55,615 nt of DNA from Methanobacteriota archaeon. Lineage in GTDB: Archaea; Undinarchaeota; Undinarchaeia; Undinarchaeales; Undinarchaeaceae. The notes beneath the pieces were generated by a model. The model saw nothing but the letters and a program-made list of their open reading frames with translations, was not told where the DNA came from and did not search any database. The position numbers and the translations under genes were made by a program. The stretch's first letter is position 1, and each line of letters starts with the position of its first letter. The DNA lies in the NCBI GenBank assembly GCA_002687935.1, contig NZBN01000010.1, positions 1-55,615 of the forward strand. The letters run 5' to 3'. This document shows positions 1 to 7,757 of the stretch, piece after piece.

Positions 1-2
1 CA

Positions 3-107
3 GGAAGTAAGAAGCCGGCAAAGGAACCTGAAGCACCCGCTGAAGAAAAAGCAGAAGAAAAACCTGCAGAACCTGAAGCACCCGCTGAAGAGGAAAAATC
101 TGAATAA
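3..107 (+). CDS. C-terminal tail of a ribosomal protein, probably L7Ae (partial)
   Basis: An open frame runs in from the left edge and stops with TAA at 105-107, sharing one base with the next gene's ATG. The visible 34 residues are a low-complexity tail of Lys, Pro, Glu and Ala in which a [10 protein letters not shown]-like unit recurs. No folded domain is visible. In many archaea the gene before S28e-L24e-NDK is L7Ae (eL8), so that identity is inferred from context only. The tail resembles those on other ribosomal proteins in this window. Confidence 0.6.
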   Translation, partial: GSKKPAKEPEAPAEEKAEEKPAEPEAPAEEEKSE

Positions 108-487
108 TGGCGAAGAAGGAGGCCGAGCCTGAAAAGAAGGAACTCACTGAAGAGTCAAAAGACTCAAAGGAAGATTCCAAAGATTCTGAAGCTCCTAAAG
201 AGGTCTCTAAAAAACCTTCAAAAGAAAAATCAAAGAAAACTTCAAAAAAAGAGTCAAAACAGGAAGGCGCACCTCTTGCAGCAGAATCTTCAATTCCTGC
301 ACGAGTTACTGAAATAATGAGACGAACTGGTGCAACTGGAGGAATTATTCAGGTTAGAGCTGAGGTTCTCGACGGAAGAGACAAAGGGCGCGTTGTAAAA
401 AGAAATGTTAAAGGACCTATTCGTGAAGGAGATATACTTCTTCTAAAACGCGGTCTTATGGATGTAGGAGATATAAAGAGAGTTTAA
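107..487 (+). CDS. rps28e: 30S ribosomal protein S28e with a charged N-terminal extension
   Basis: Residues from about 62 to the end form the S28e OB-fold: [12 protein letters not shown], the [15 protein letters not shown] core and [11 protein letters not shown] match the family. S28e lies on the small subunit near the mRNA exit. The family is usually about 70 residues; here it has 126, because a Lys/Glu/Ser-rich tail of about 60 residues precedes the fold. The ATG at 107 overlaps the upstream stop as TAATG, which suggests translational coupling and supports the long form. No internal ATG lies just before the conserved core. It belongs to the L7Ae-S28e-L24e-NDK operon. Confidence 0.93.
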   Translation: MAKKEAEPEKKELTEESKDSKEDSKDSEAPKEVSKKPSKEKSKKTSKKESKQEGAPLAAESSIPARVTEIMRRTGATGGIIQVRAEVLDGRDKGRVVKRNVKGPIREGDILLLKRGLMDVGDIKRV

Positions 488-488
488 A

Positions 489-821
489 ATGGAAAGATGT
501 TCTTTTTGCGGTACCGAGATTGAAAGAGGTACTGGTAAGATTTTCGTCAAGAAAGAGGGTTCACTTCTCTATTTCTGTTCTAACAAGTGCGAGAAGAACC
601 TTCTCAAACTCGGAAGAAATCCTGTTAAATTTGGTTGGACACGAAAATATCAGAAGGCAAAAGGAAGAATAGATGTAGCAGCTGAGGTTCGTGCAAAGTC
701 GGAAGCTCAGCCAAAGAAGGAAAAGGGTAAGCCTCCAAAACCTGAAAATGAAGCTGAACTAGTAAAAACAACAGAGAATAAAGAAGAGAAGAAAGAAGCA
801 GAGGAAAAGAAAAATGACTGA
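489..821 (+). CDS. rpl24e: 50S ribosomal protein L24e, zinc-binding, with C-terminal extension
   Basis: The first 60 residues are a complete L24e: the zinc ligands C4, C7, C30 and C34 and the FGWTRKYQKAKGR signature are present. L24e is a large-subunit protein near the factor-binding side. The family is normally about 60 residues, so the Lys/Glu/Pro-rich tail to residue 110 is an addition. The gene starts one base after the S28e stop and overlaps the NDK start by 8 nt, so it is an operon member. Confidence 0.95.
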   Translation: MERCSFCGTEIERGTGKIFVKKEGSLLYFCSNKCEKNLLKLGRNPVKFGWTRKYQKAKGRIDVAAEVRAKSEAQPKKEKGKPPKPENEAELVKTTENKEEKKEAEEKKND

Positions 822-1233
822 GAGAACTTTTTGCATGATAAAACCTGATTCTGTAAAAAGAGGACTTGTTGGTGAAATAATCAAGAGAATAGAAGGTGCC
901 GGTTTTACAATAAGGGCTGCGAAACTTTTCAATGTTTCACAGGAACAGGCAGAGACATTATATCAGGAGCATTCAGAAAGAGACTTTTATCAAGGACTTG
1001 TTGATTTCGCTATGGAAGGTCCTGCTCTCCTATTGGTTCTTGAGTCAGAAGGAGCAGTTCAGAAAGTTCGTGATTTAATCGGTGCAACTAATCCTGAGAA
1101 TGCCGAGTCTGGAACAATCCGTGGAGATCTTGGGGAAGAAGAACTTCCTCGAAACTTAGTTCACGCTTCAGATTCTATTAAATCAGCTGAGAGAGAAATT
1201 CCAATATTCTTTAGTGAATCCGAATTAGTATAA
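814..1233 (+). CDS. ndk: Nucleoside diphosphate kinase
   Basis: This enzyme transfers the gamma phosphate from ATP to other NDPs through a phosphohistidine. The protein has the usual length (139 residues). It shows the MIKPDSVKRGLVGEI nucleotide-binding start, the GATNPENAESGTIRGDLG loop and the catalytic His117 in NLVHASDS. It overlaps L24e by 8 nt and closes the ribosomal operon; infB, often the next gene in archaea, does not follow. The protein is cytoplasmic. Confidence 0.97.
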   Translation: MTERTFCMIKPDSVKRGLVGEIIKRIEGAGFTIRAAKLFNVSQEQAETLYQEHSERDFYQGLVDFAMEGPALLLVLESEGAVQKVRDLIGATNPENAESGTIRGDLGEEELPRNLVHASDSIKSAEREIPIFFSESELV

Positions 1234-1375
1234 TTATTGCTCGCTTGTTATTGTTTTTACAGCTCTGTTAATGCTCTATAACAGATATGTTAGAGAATGG
1301 TTATACTTTTATTAGAAATAACTAACAATAGAATGATTTATATATGACCTTTCCATAACGCAAAGATAATGAGGA

Positions 1376-1401
1376 TGTAACTTTAACGTTACATTTATAT
1401 A
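1376..1401 (+). promoter_or_regulatory. Palindromic operator abutting a TATA box
   Basis: A perfect inverted repeat, TGTAAC-N6-GTTACA (1376-1393), directly touches TTTATATA (1394-1401). The start codon is at 1425, about 26 nt after the TATA box, which fits a leaderless transcript. A dimeric regulator bound here would block TBP/TFB. The downstream gene encodes a small winged-helix-like protein, so autoregulation is a reasonable inference. A second TATA-like stretch lies at about 1337-1344. The rest of 1234-1424 holds weak inverted repeats but no gene. Confidence 0.6.
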
Positions 1402-1424
1402 CACAGAGGTGCAACAAGTCCTTT

Positions 1425-1637
1425 ATGCAAACAGAGACCCCCGATGGGCTTGTGAATAAAGCAGAGGAGATAGTAAGGGATAGTCCCCGTGGAGTCTCCA
1501 TCCAGGACGTGGCCCAGAAGCTACGCATTTCGAGATACCAGGCAAATGGTATTTTGGGAATCTTAATCGGATCTGGAAAAGTTGGTGTTAGTCAAATAGG
1601 TCCTGTAAAGGTACACTATTGGAAAGGAGGTGATTAG
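1425..1637 (+). CDS. Small winged-helix/HTH-like protein
   Basis: This 70-residue protein has a predicted helix-turn-helix: AEEIVRDSPRGVSIQDVAQKL, then RISRYQANGILGILIGSGKV, then a short beta wing ending in HYWKGGD. The order is typical of minimal MarR/ArsR-like winged helices that read promoter DNA. The start at 1425 is supported by a TATA box about 26 nt upstream. The gene abuts the membrane-protein gene that follows, which has its own strong Shine-Dalgarno site inside this gene's last codons. It may regulate its own operon through the upstream palindrome; that role is inferred. I do not recognise a named family. Confidence 0.75.
   Translation: MQTETPDGLVNKAEEIVRDSPRGVSIQDVAQKLRISRYQANGILGILIGSGKVGVSQIGPVKVHYWKGGD
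1626..1634 (+). promoter_or_regulatory. Strong Shine-Dalgarno site for the MscS-like gene
   Basis: GGAGGTGAT is an extended complement of the archaeal 16S rRNA 3' end. It sits 3 nt before the ATG at 1638, within the last codons of the upstream gene (whose TAG is 1635-1637). It fixes the downstream start and allows reinitiation at the cistron junction. Confidence 0.8.
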
Positions 1638-2321
1638 ATGCCTGTAAACATAGTAGAGCCAGTTATTTCCCCGGTCAAAGGAGGGCTGTATTCAGCAGTC
1701 GCTACAATGACGGGTATGCTAGACAATATTGTAGCTGCCGCAATACTCCTAATTGTTGGTGTTATTGTAGGGAAAGTCATCGGAGCTGCGATTCTTGAGC
1801 TTTTAAAGAGATTCAAGATTGACAGTTACGTTGGAATTAAGAGAGAACATTTGAAGGTCAGCAAGCTGATTTCTGATATCTCTCGATGGCTCATCTACTT
1901 ACTCTTCCTGAGTGAAGCAGCTGCGGTACTCGAGATACAAATAATCGCAAATGCCCTCACTAGCTTAGTAAACTACTTACCAAATGTGCTAACAGCAATT
2001 TTGGTTCTTACAGTAGGTTACGTCGTTGCTAGGTACATTGAAGACGCTATAGAAGACACTCATGTGGCATACTCAGGCCTTATGAGCAGGGTATTCTTCT
2101 TCTTCGTAGTGTACTTATCTGCTGCAATCGCTCTCAACTCTCTTGGAAGCCGAATTATCAACACAGTTCTTGTTGATCAGATACTATTGATCATCGTAGC
2201 AACTTTCGGTGTTGGTTTGTCAATTGCAATGGGTCTTGGATTTAAATCAATGTTCAAGTCTCTTGGTGACGAAATCGGTAGAGACCTCGTCTCTGGCCTA
2301 AAGAGGAAAAGGAAAGCGTAA
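1638..2321 (+). CDS. MscS-like conserved TM helix membrane protein
   Basis: This 227-residue membrane protein has four to five hydrophobic helices. The repeated pattern of LDNIVAAAILLIVGVIVGKVIGAAILELLKR and LPNVLTAILVLTVGYVVARYIEDAI matches the conserved TM helix repeat found in archaeal and bacterial relatives of small mechanosensitive channels. The C-terminal GVGLSIAMGLGFKSMFKSLGDEIGRDLVSGLKRKRKA segment resembles the pore-lining helix region, but the MscS beta domain is absent. It is probably an oligomeric channel-like protein, and gating and ion are unknown. It is co-transcribed with the preceding HTH gene. Confidence 0.8.
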   Translation: MPVNIVEPVISPVKGGLYSAVATMTGMLDNIVAAAILLIVGVIVGKVIGAAILELLKRFKIDSYVGIKREHLKVSKLISDISRWLIYLLFLSEAAAVLEIQIIANALTSLVNYLPNVLTAILVLTVGYVVARYIEDAIEDTHVAYSGLMSRVFFFFVVYLSAAIALNSLGSRIINTVLVDQILLIIVATFGVGLSIAMGLGFKSMFKSLGDEIGRDLVSGLKRKRKA

Positions 2322-2340
2322 ACAGATATACCCATAAAAT

Positions 2341-2425
2341 TGCCTGCGGTGCGGTGGCAACATATTTTTTATAATATGCCATCTCCCACCTCCCACAGCC
2401 GCATTGCAGGCACTTCTTTTTTTTT
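2341..2425 (+). terminator. Long stem-loop followed by T9, terminator or small structured RNA
   Basis: A 14-nt left arm (2341-2354) pairs fully with 2399-2412, with two G-U pairs. A smaller hairpin, TGG..CCA plus CATATT..AATATG, lies inside the 44-nt loop. The right arm is followed by T9 at 2417-2425. The unpaired loop carries CCCACCTCCC (2385-2394), which contains the anti-Shine-Dalgarno core CACCTCC. It lies 20 nt past the membrane-protein stop and just before the convergent oapC stop. A terminator is the simplest reading; a small RNA is possible. Confidence 0.65.
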
Positions 2426-2428
2426 AAA

Positions 2429-2836
2429 TTATTTTGAAAGAACTATTTCTGTTTCTCTGCCAAATATAGAAGGAAGGCTTATAATAAAAGAACCCTCCCT
2501 TTGTCTGACAACAATGGGCTTTCCTTTCATAAGAGCTTCAATATTTATCTCGTAAACACCTGACTTTTTAACATTTATAGTCTCTATTCCAAACTTACTT
2601 TCACTTTTTTCTACTTTCTGCTCAGAAACTTCATCAGCTTTTTTTTCAAGAGGTGCTTCTGGAAGCTCTTTAATTTCCTCTATTTTTTCAGAAAGTTCTT
2701 CATAAATTTCCTCTGCTCTGTCCTCGTCTTCCTCACTTCTCACAAGTAAGAACATTCTTCCGCCGCAGGAGCATCCGCTGACAACAGGAACTTTATCTTC
2801 CTCAAATCTCTCCCCACATTTCAGGCACTTGTGCAT
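2429..2836 (-). CDS. oapC: Zinc-ribbon protein OapC family
   Basis: The N-terminus is a compact zinc ribbon with CxxC (C4-C7) and CSC (C22-C24) ligand pairs. An acidic/coiled linker follows (about residues 35-80). The C-terminal part of about 55 residues, GIETINVKKSGVYEINIEAL..PIVVRQREGSFIISLPSIFG, is the conserved end of archaeal OapC-type proteins. It is the last gene of the oapA-oapB-oapC operon, two bases after oapB. In haloarchaea the three genes lie beside the main replication origin. The biochemical function is not established. Confidence 0.82.
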   Translation of the reverse strand: MHKCLKCGERFEEDKVPVVSGCSCGGRMFLLVRSEEDEDRAEEIYEELSEKIEEIKELPEAPLEKKADEVSEQKVEKSESKFGIETINVKKSGVYEINIEALMKGKPIVVRQREGSFIISLPSIFGRETEIVLSK

Positions 2837-2838
2837 TA

Positions 2839-3261
2839 TTATAACTCAGCTGACACATGGAATGCACCAAGGTCACGCTTTATATCACTTATTATTGTGG
2901 AAGGTCCTACTAATGTAACACCTGGGCTGGATATTTCTATACCGAAAAGTTTTGCGGTTCTCGCAAAAAATACACGTGCCTTTCCACCTTTTCTAGGGAG
3001 GCTACAGAATTCTATTCCACTGAATTCCTCGTTTATTCCTTCCATCGTTTCTGTAACTAAATGTGCCTCTTCATCGGGACTTAGGGCTTCATCTAAAATT
3101 ACAACGTGTCCAAGCTTTACCTTTTCTAATATGACATCTATCTTCTCATCTATTGTGTCGCCCTTCAATTTTGACATTGAAATGAAATCTATTTTCAGGC
3201 TCTTCTTTGAACTTTTTTTTGTTCTTCGTGTCTTGCTGGATTTTTTCCGTGCTTTTGCCAT
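2839..3261 (-). CDS. oapB: DUF2073 protein OapB
   Basis: After a Lys-rich N-terminal tail (residues 1-22) the protein matches archaeal DUF2073: KLKGDTIDEKIDVILEKVKLGHVVILDEALSPDEEAHLVTETM and the GIEFCSLPRK segment. DUF2073 proteins are small and archaeal, almost always encoded beside the OapA GTPase and the OapC zinc ribbon, as here with two-base gaps on each side. The tight linkage suggests the three act together, perhaps as a GTPase with partners. Function is unknown. The basic tail could contact nucleic acid, which is inference only. Confidence 0.85.
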   Translation of the reverse strand: MAKARKKSSKTRRTKKSSKKSLKIDFISMSKLKGDTIDEKIDVILEKVKLGHVVILDEALSPDEEAHLVTETMEGINEEFSGIEFCSLPRKGGKARVFFARTAKLFGIEISSPGVTLVGPSTIISDIKRDLGAFHVSAEL

Positions 3262-3263
3262 AA

Positions 3264-4094
3264 TTAAACGTTCTCCGCTATTGTTTTATAAAGATTTTCA
3301 AGATTTCTTACCTCTTTTGCCGATATTGGAACAACCGGATGCTGCGGGAATGCACTCATTATATTATTTGGCTTAGAGCTTTTAGCATCTATTTTGTTTG
3401 CAGCTATAACTATTGGTATTTTCTTTGCTTCCAGATTTCCAAGAAGCATAATATTTACCTGAGTCATCGGATCCTTTGTAGAATCCATCATAACTATCAC
3501 TGAGTCAACATTGTCCAGCCATTTAATAGCTTCAACAATTCCCTTTGTTGCTTCTTCAGCTATTCTCTTCGCACTTACTTTTGTTATCTTCTTGCCCTTC
3601 TTTGAAGATACCTTTATCTTCAATTCTTTAATATGCGTCTGAAGTTTTTTCTTGCTTACTTTCGCCTCAAGTCTTTTTACAATTGTGGCCTTTTTCCCTG
3701 TTTTGGACAAATCTTCTTCTTCAGCTATTCTCTTCAAATCTGAAACTTTCAAATCCTTGAAATCAATATCTCCTCCTGTTGAGCTTTGCTTAAATTTTGT
3801 AAAATCTTTAAAATCGACCTGTGTTGAAAGCCCCGGCATATCAAGGAGGTTCATAACCAGGGTTTTGCTCCCTGCCTTCACTTCAATATGTTCAACCTTT
3901 TGAATCGTTCTTGTTTCGTGAGGCATTTCTGATACAGTTCCCACTTCTTTTCCTAACCAATCCATAGAAATCTTATTTGCAAGAGTAGTCTTTCCTGTAT
4001 TAGGCTCTCCATATATTCCAAGACGTATTACTCGTTTTCTTCCAAAAAGTCTTGAAAATGCGCCTCTTAGTTTCTTTATGAGTTTTCTTACCAT
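3264..4094 (-). CDS. oapA: OapA-type Era-like GTPase with inserted SAP-like motif
   Basis: A P-loop GTPase: G1 GEPNTGKT, G3 DMPG, G4 NKID and G5 SAK are all present. Between G3 and G4 lies an insertion, DFKDLKVSDLKRIAEEEDLS..GKKATIVKRLEAK, that fits the SAP motif (helix-turn-helix DNA-binding), followed by a Lys-rich stretch. I chose the ATG at 4094: a TTG six codons upstream is possible, but a TATA-like box at about 4122-4134 puts the transcript start near 4100. It heads the oapABC operon. The family is named after ori-associated genes of Haloferax. Confidence 0.85.
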   Translation of the reverse strand: MVRKLIKKLRGAFSRLFGRKRVIRLGIYGEPNTGKTTLANKISMDWLGKEVGTVSEMPHETRTIQKVEHIEVKAGSKTLVMNLLDMPGLSTQVDFKDFTKFKQSSTGGDIDFKDLKVSDLKRIAEEEDLSKTGKKATIVKRLEAKVSKKKLQTHIKELKIKVSSKKGKKITKVSAKRIAEEATKGIVEAIKWLDNVDSVIVMMDSTKDPMTQVNIMLLGNLEAKKIPIVIAANKIDAKSSKPNNIMSAFPQHPVVPISAKEVRNLENLYKTIAENV

Positions 4095-4143
4095 ACAACT
4101 CCCACATCCCAATATAACTGATGTTTATATTTAAACTATTTGT

Positions 4144-5544
4144 TTAGTAGACAATTTTTGGTCCGTATCCCCATAGTTTTACAGCCACGGCAAGCTCTGA
4201 TTCTGGGTTTAACTTTATCCATTCTCTAATTGGGATTCCTTCCATCGCTATTTTCCGGGATTGCTCAATTGCCTTTACTCCCGCTTCCACTCCATCAGGG
4301 TGTCCAAGGAGTCCCCCTCCACATTGTATCATTATATCCTCTCCCAGTGCGTTAATTACTGCTTCAAAGTCTCCGGGATGGAGACCTCCTGATGCAACCA
4401 TCCAAACTGGCTTGATGTGATGCCACTTCTGTCCCAGTGAAGGAATTTTGTCGTGTTCTTCAGTTTCATCGTCCTGAAGAATATGTCTGATATATTCGGC
4501 TTCTCCGTAATCCTCCATTTTTGCAAGCGGAGAGCCACCATGTAGAGAGTCGACTCCAAGAAGTCTGAACAACTTGGCAAGAACTATCATTGATATGGAA
4601 AATCCAAACAATCTTCCTTTTCCGTGAACTCCGGGTGAATTATCCCTTGTTATAAATCCGTGCATTGCCCTGTGAGCGTGTATCGCAAGTCCGGTATCTC
4701 TTCTCCGCATTGTGTCAACAGCCGCGAATCCAGTCGTTACCACGTCCATCATCATATAAATTCCACCGTTCTTCTTTATGGTTTCAGCCCGTTTCTCCAT
4801 TATGTCCAGGTTTGAATGAGTTATATTTGCAAGATAGAATTTCTTCTTTCCTGTTCTGAGTTCTGCATCTTTAAGTTTTGATAGAACCTTCCTAGTCCTG
4901 TCTTCGAATTTATTGAATTCAAGGCTTGTAAGGTTCTCATCATCCTTTATTCCTTCATATGTTCCCTTTCCTGATGTGAAAAGCTCCCAGGCAAGGTGAG
5001 CCTGTTCTCCGGAAGTTCTCCCTATCTTTGGTTTCGGAACAGTCGCTACAATCGGACCCTTGGGTTTCTTTAAAAGTTTTCTAATTCCCTGAACTCCATG
5101 CGTTGGTCCCAGAAATTCTGCTATCATTTTTCTTGGAAATCTCACATCATAAAAACGCATTGCTGAAACCATCTTCATTCCTGCTATGTTTCCTACAATT
5201 CCCGCAAGAAGTCCTGATATATTGTCTAATTCAAAAAGCTCAAGGGGGTATGCAACCTTAAACATGGACTTTTTGTAGTCCAGGTCATAGGCAAGCGCGC
5301 GTTTTTTTCTTGCGAGCGGAACTCCGGACTGTGGACCATCATAAACCTTTGTCCAGGTTCCTGTTGATGATTCAGCAGCAATAGATGCAGCTGCTTCTTC
5401 AAAAACAATTTTTTTCGTGCGGTTTCCAACCTCTTTAATTGCTTTTTCTGAAAGTTCAACCTTAAGAAGAGTTATGAGATAGTTTTCCTCGGCATTTTTT
5501 GGCTTCCAACCTTTTGGAGCCAGATAGTTGAATTGTACTGCCAT
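4144..5544 (-). CDS. rbcL: RuBisCO large subunit, divergent form III type
   Basis: Catalytic landmarks are present: E58 in AAESSTGTWT, N119, K171 in VPKPKIG, the carbamylated-lysine motif K200-D-D-E203, H289/H291 in HAHRAMHG, loop-6 Lys342, SGGLHPG (385-391) and CGGGLLGHPDG. This supports an active bisphosphate carboxylase. Archaeal form III enzymes consume ribulose 1,5-bisphosphate made from nucleotides. It is 466 residues, longer than typical form III (about 440), partly through roughly ten extra residues (about 303-312) before the FSISMIVLAKL helix. Loop 6 reads HGGSPLAKMED rather than the usual GT..GK.EG. A TATA box about 24 nt upstream lies inside the 3' end of trkH. I do not assign a subtype. 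Confidence 0.92.
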   Translation of the reverse strand: MAVQFNYLAPKGWKPKNAEENYLITLLKVELSEKAIKEVGNRTKKIVFEEAAASIAAESSTGTWTKVYDGPQSGVPLARKKRALAYDLDYKKSMFKVAYPLELFELDNISGLLAGIVGNIAGMKMVSAMRFYDVRFPRKMIAEFLGPTHGVQGIRKLLKKPKGPIVATVPKPKIGRTSGEQAHLAWELFTSGKGTYEGIKDDENLTSLEFNKFEDRTRKVLSKLKDAELRTGKKKFYLANITHSNLDIMEKRAETIKKNGGIYMMMDVVTTGFAAVDTMRRRDTGLAIHAHRAMHGFITRDNSPGVHGKGRLFGFSISMIVLAKLFRLLGVDSLHGGSPLAKMEDYGEAEYIRHILQDDETEEHDKIPSLGQKWHHIKPVWMVASGGLHPGDFEAVINALGEDIMIQCGGGLLGHPDGVEAGVKAIEQSRKIAMEGIPIREWIKLNPESELAVAVKLWGYGPKIVY

Positions 5545-5562
5545 GAGTTTCCTAAATCCTGT

Positions 5563-5572
5563 GTATTTATAT
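5563..5572 (-). promoter_or_regulatory. TATA box of the RuBisCO gene
   Basis: Read on the minus strand this is ATATAAATAC, centred about 24 nt before the RuBisCO ATG at 5544. It leaves almost no leader. It lies between the two genes, right beside the trkH stop codon (5575-5577). Confidence 0.55.
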
Positions 5573-5574
5573 TC

Positions 5575-7062
5575 TTATTTGTAAAAGCTTCCCCATTGCT
5601 TTCTGTTTATAGTTGCCATAAGAAGAACAAGAACTGGAAGTATTTCCAACCTTCCAAGGAGCATTTCTATTATCAGAACTATTTTTCCAAGCAGAGGCAT
5701 TGTAAATTGAGTGATTCCTGTGGACATTCCAACTGTTGCAGAGGCTGAAGTTATTTCAAATAAAGATTCTATGAATGGATAACCTATAATCGTCAATATT
5801 ATTGCCCCGAGGAATGTGATAAAAAGGTAAATGAACAGATAAACACTGACCTGACTTATCTCATCTTTCCCAAATACATGCGTTCCAACTTTCAAGGGGA
5901 AAACTGCCGTTTTTGGCAGGAGGAAGCGTCTGACCGTCCATGGTATTGCTTTGAGAAGTATGAGGAATCGTATTATTTTCAGTCCTCCTGCCGTAGAACC
6001 CGCTGAGCCTCCTATGAACATTACAAAAGTTAGAAGAAGAAGTCCAACATCTCCCATTCCAGCAATATCCATATTTACGAATCCTGTCGTCGTCGATGCA
6101 GATACTGTCTGGAATATTCCCTTCCACAGTGGATTCTCTGTTCCAACAAGCCAGAAATGTGTTGACAAAGCTCCTGCAAAAATTGCCATAAATAGGAACC
6201 AAACTTTCATTTCATAATTCTTTGCGAATCTTCCAAGGTCTTTCCATTTTAATCCAAGTAATTTGTAATGGAATAGAAATGAAGTCGCTCCCACAATCAT
6301 AAATATTCCTATTGCAGTATCCAGCCAAACACTTCCATAAGTTCCTGTGCTGGCCACCTGCGTCGAGAATCCTCCTGTCGAAACGCTTGTCAATATATGG
6401 TTAATAGAATCCATCAGAGGCATTCCTGCCATTCTATAAATCACAAGTCCGATTATTGTGTAAAAAACATAGACCTTTGCAATGCCTCTTACACTCTTTG
6501 CTGTACTTGGCTCAAGCCTTTCTTCATTTGCCTCTCCTTTGAAAAGGTAATAGGCGCTCATTCCCGGAACTGAAGAGCCCATAGTTTTCGAAACGAAGAA
6601 GATGAGGAAGAGAACTACAATTCCGACGCCTCCTATCCATTGAGTTAGTGATCTCCAAAACAAGAGTGATTCAGGTACTACTGTTATATCTGGGAGGATT
6701 GTCAATCCTGTTGTTGTGAATCCGGACATAGATTCAAAATAAGCGCTGACATAGGCATTTACTCCTACCTCCCCATATATTGTCTGTGATTGCATGATGT
6801 AGGGAACTGCTCCTACAAGAGCTATGGCTACAAAGGCAATCGCTGACAGTGTCATCGCACGTCCCATTGTTACTTCTCCTGCCTCATAATGAGTCATCAT
6901 AAAAATTCCGGAGATTATGGAAACGGTTGCCGGTATGATAAAGGTGAATGCAAGTTCCTGGAAAAAATAAGCCGCGATTGCAGGGAAAAGCATTACAAAT
7001 CCAGTTATTGTGAGTGCAAGTCCTAGGTAATGCAGTACTGTCTCTTTGAATTGGCGTTTCAT
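5575..7062 (-). CDS. trkH: Potassium uptake protein TrkH
   Basis: The K+-translocating subunit of a Trk/Ktr-type system, 495 residues with about ten membrane segments. Four pore-loop selectivity sequences are visible in order: SGFTTTGLT, SVSTGGFST, SASTTTGFVN and SATVGMSTG, each with the key glycine. A K+ channel-like fold with four M1-P-M2 repeats is therefore expected. It lies three bases after trkA, which encodes the regulatory ring subunit, so the two form an operon. The protein is in the cytoplasmic membrane and probably driven by membrane potential. Confidence 0.95.
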   Translation of the reverse strand: MKRQFKETVLHYLGLALTITGFVMLFPAIAAYFFQELAFTFIIPATVSIISGIFMMTHYEAGEVTMGRAMTLSAIAFVAIALVGAVPYIMQSQTIYGEVGVNAYVSAYFESMSGFTTTGLTILPDITVVPESLLFWRSLTQWIGGVGIVVLFLIFFVSKTMGSSVPGMSAYYLFKGEANEERLEPSTAKSVRGIAKVYVFYTIIGLVIYRMAGMPLMDSINHILTSVSTGGFSTQVASTGTYGSVWLDTAIGIFMIVGATSFLFHYKLLGLKWKDLGRFAKNYEMKVWFLFMAIFAGALSTHFWLVGTENPLWKGIFQTVSASTTTGFVNMDIAGMGDVGLLLLTFVMFIGGSAGSTAGGLKIIRFLILLKAIPWTVRRFLLPKTAVFPLKVGTHVFGKDEISQVSVYLFIYLFITFLGAIILTIIGYPFIESLFEITSASATVGMSTGITQFTMPLLGKIVLIIEMLLGRLEILPVLVLLMATINRKQWGSFYK

Positions 7063-7065
7063 AAG

Positions 7066-7725
7066 CTACTTCTTCTCAAAGTGCTCAACTACTTTCTTGG
7101 CAGAGGAGCTCTTTGCAATTACTCCAAGAATATCTCCTTTCTTTATTGTGCGACTGTCGTCTGCAATAATTACTTCTCCCTTTCTTTCTATACTCAAAAT
7201 TTTTGCGTCGTTCCTGTCAATCCCTGCTTCAGAAACATTCTTTCCTACAATCTTACTTTTGACTCCTACGTAGATTTCCATGACTTCAATAGCCCCTGAT
7301 GCCAGTGTTGCAACAGTTTTTGAGCCCTTGCCCCTGAGAACATTATTGAAATCTGTAACTATTGAACTCGTCGATGATATGGCTGACTCAACACCAGCCT
7401 GAATAAACAGAGCTTCATTTTCAGGTTCGTTTATTCTTGCAAGGACTCTCTTGACTTTTGCCTGATTTGCAATTTCACATATCATAAGATTGGTTTTGTC
7501 ATCTCCGGTCATTGCAACAACTGCATCTGCTTTTTCTATTCCAGCATCCTTCAAAACATCAATATTTGTACTGTCCCCACTTATGATTAGCGCGTCAAGT
7601 TCCTCTGCAAGTCTCTCTGCTCGTTCTTTGTCAGATTCTATAAGAACTACATCTTCTTTCTCAGTAACAAGAGATTTTGCCAGAGCTTCTCCACTGTTTC
7701 CGCCACCTGCTATAATAACGTACAT
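7066..7725 (-). CDS. trkA: Trk system potassium uptake regulator TrkA
   Basis: A single RCK module of 219 residues. The Rossmann half starts MYVIIAGGGNSGEALAKSL and has an acidic residue at the end of beta 2 (LIES), suited to NAD(H) or ATP/ADP. The C-terminal half (from about residue 138) is a TrkA_C ligand-binding domain. Such proteins form a cytosolic ring that gates TrkH. It is the first gene of the trkA-trkH pair. Confidence 0.95.
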   Translation of the reverse strand: MYVIIAGGGNSGEALAKSLVTEKEDVVLIESDKERAERLAEELDALIISGDSTNIDVLKDAGIEKADAVVAMTGDDKTNLMICEIANQAKVKRVLARINEPENEALFIQAGVESAISSTSSIVTDFNNVLRGKGSKTVATLASGAIEVMEIYVGVKSKIVGKNVSEAGIDRNDAKILSIERKGEVIIADDSRTIKKGDILGVIAKSSSAKKVVEHFEKK

Positions 7726-7757
7726 AAATGCGTATAATGAGCCTGCCTATTAAAAGT

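Noticed and set aside
2254-2382. A 42-residue minus-strand frame with GGAGG before its ATG inside the stem-loop at 2341-2425.
   Set aside because: It runs antisense through the 3' end of the MscS-like gene, and its SD is the complement of the pyrimidine loop. The long stem with T9 explains the sequence better.
4095-4112. A TTG start six codons upstream for OapA.
   Set aside because: The TATA box position leaves little room and an ATG lies at 4094; not excluded.
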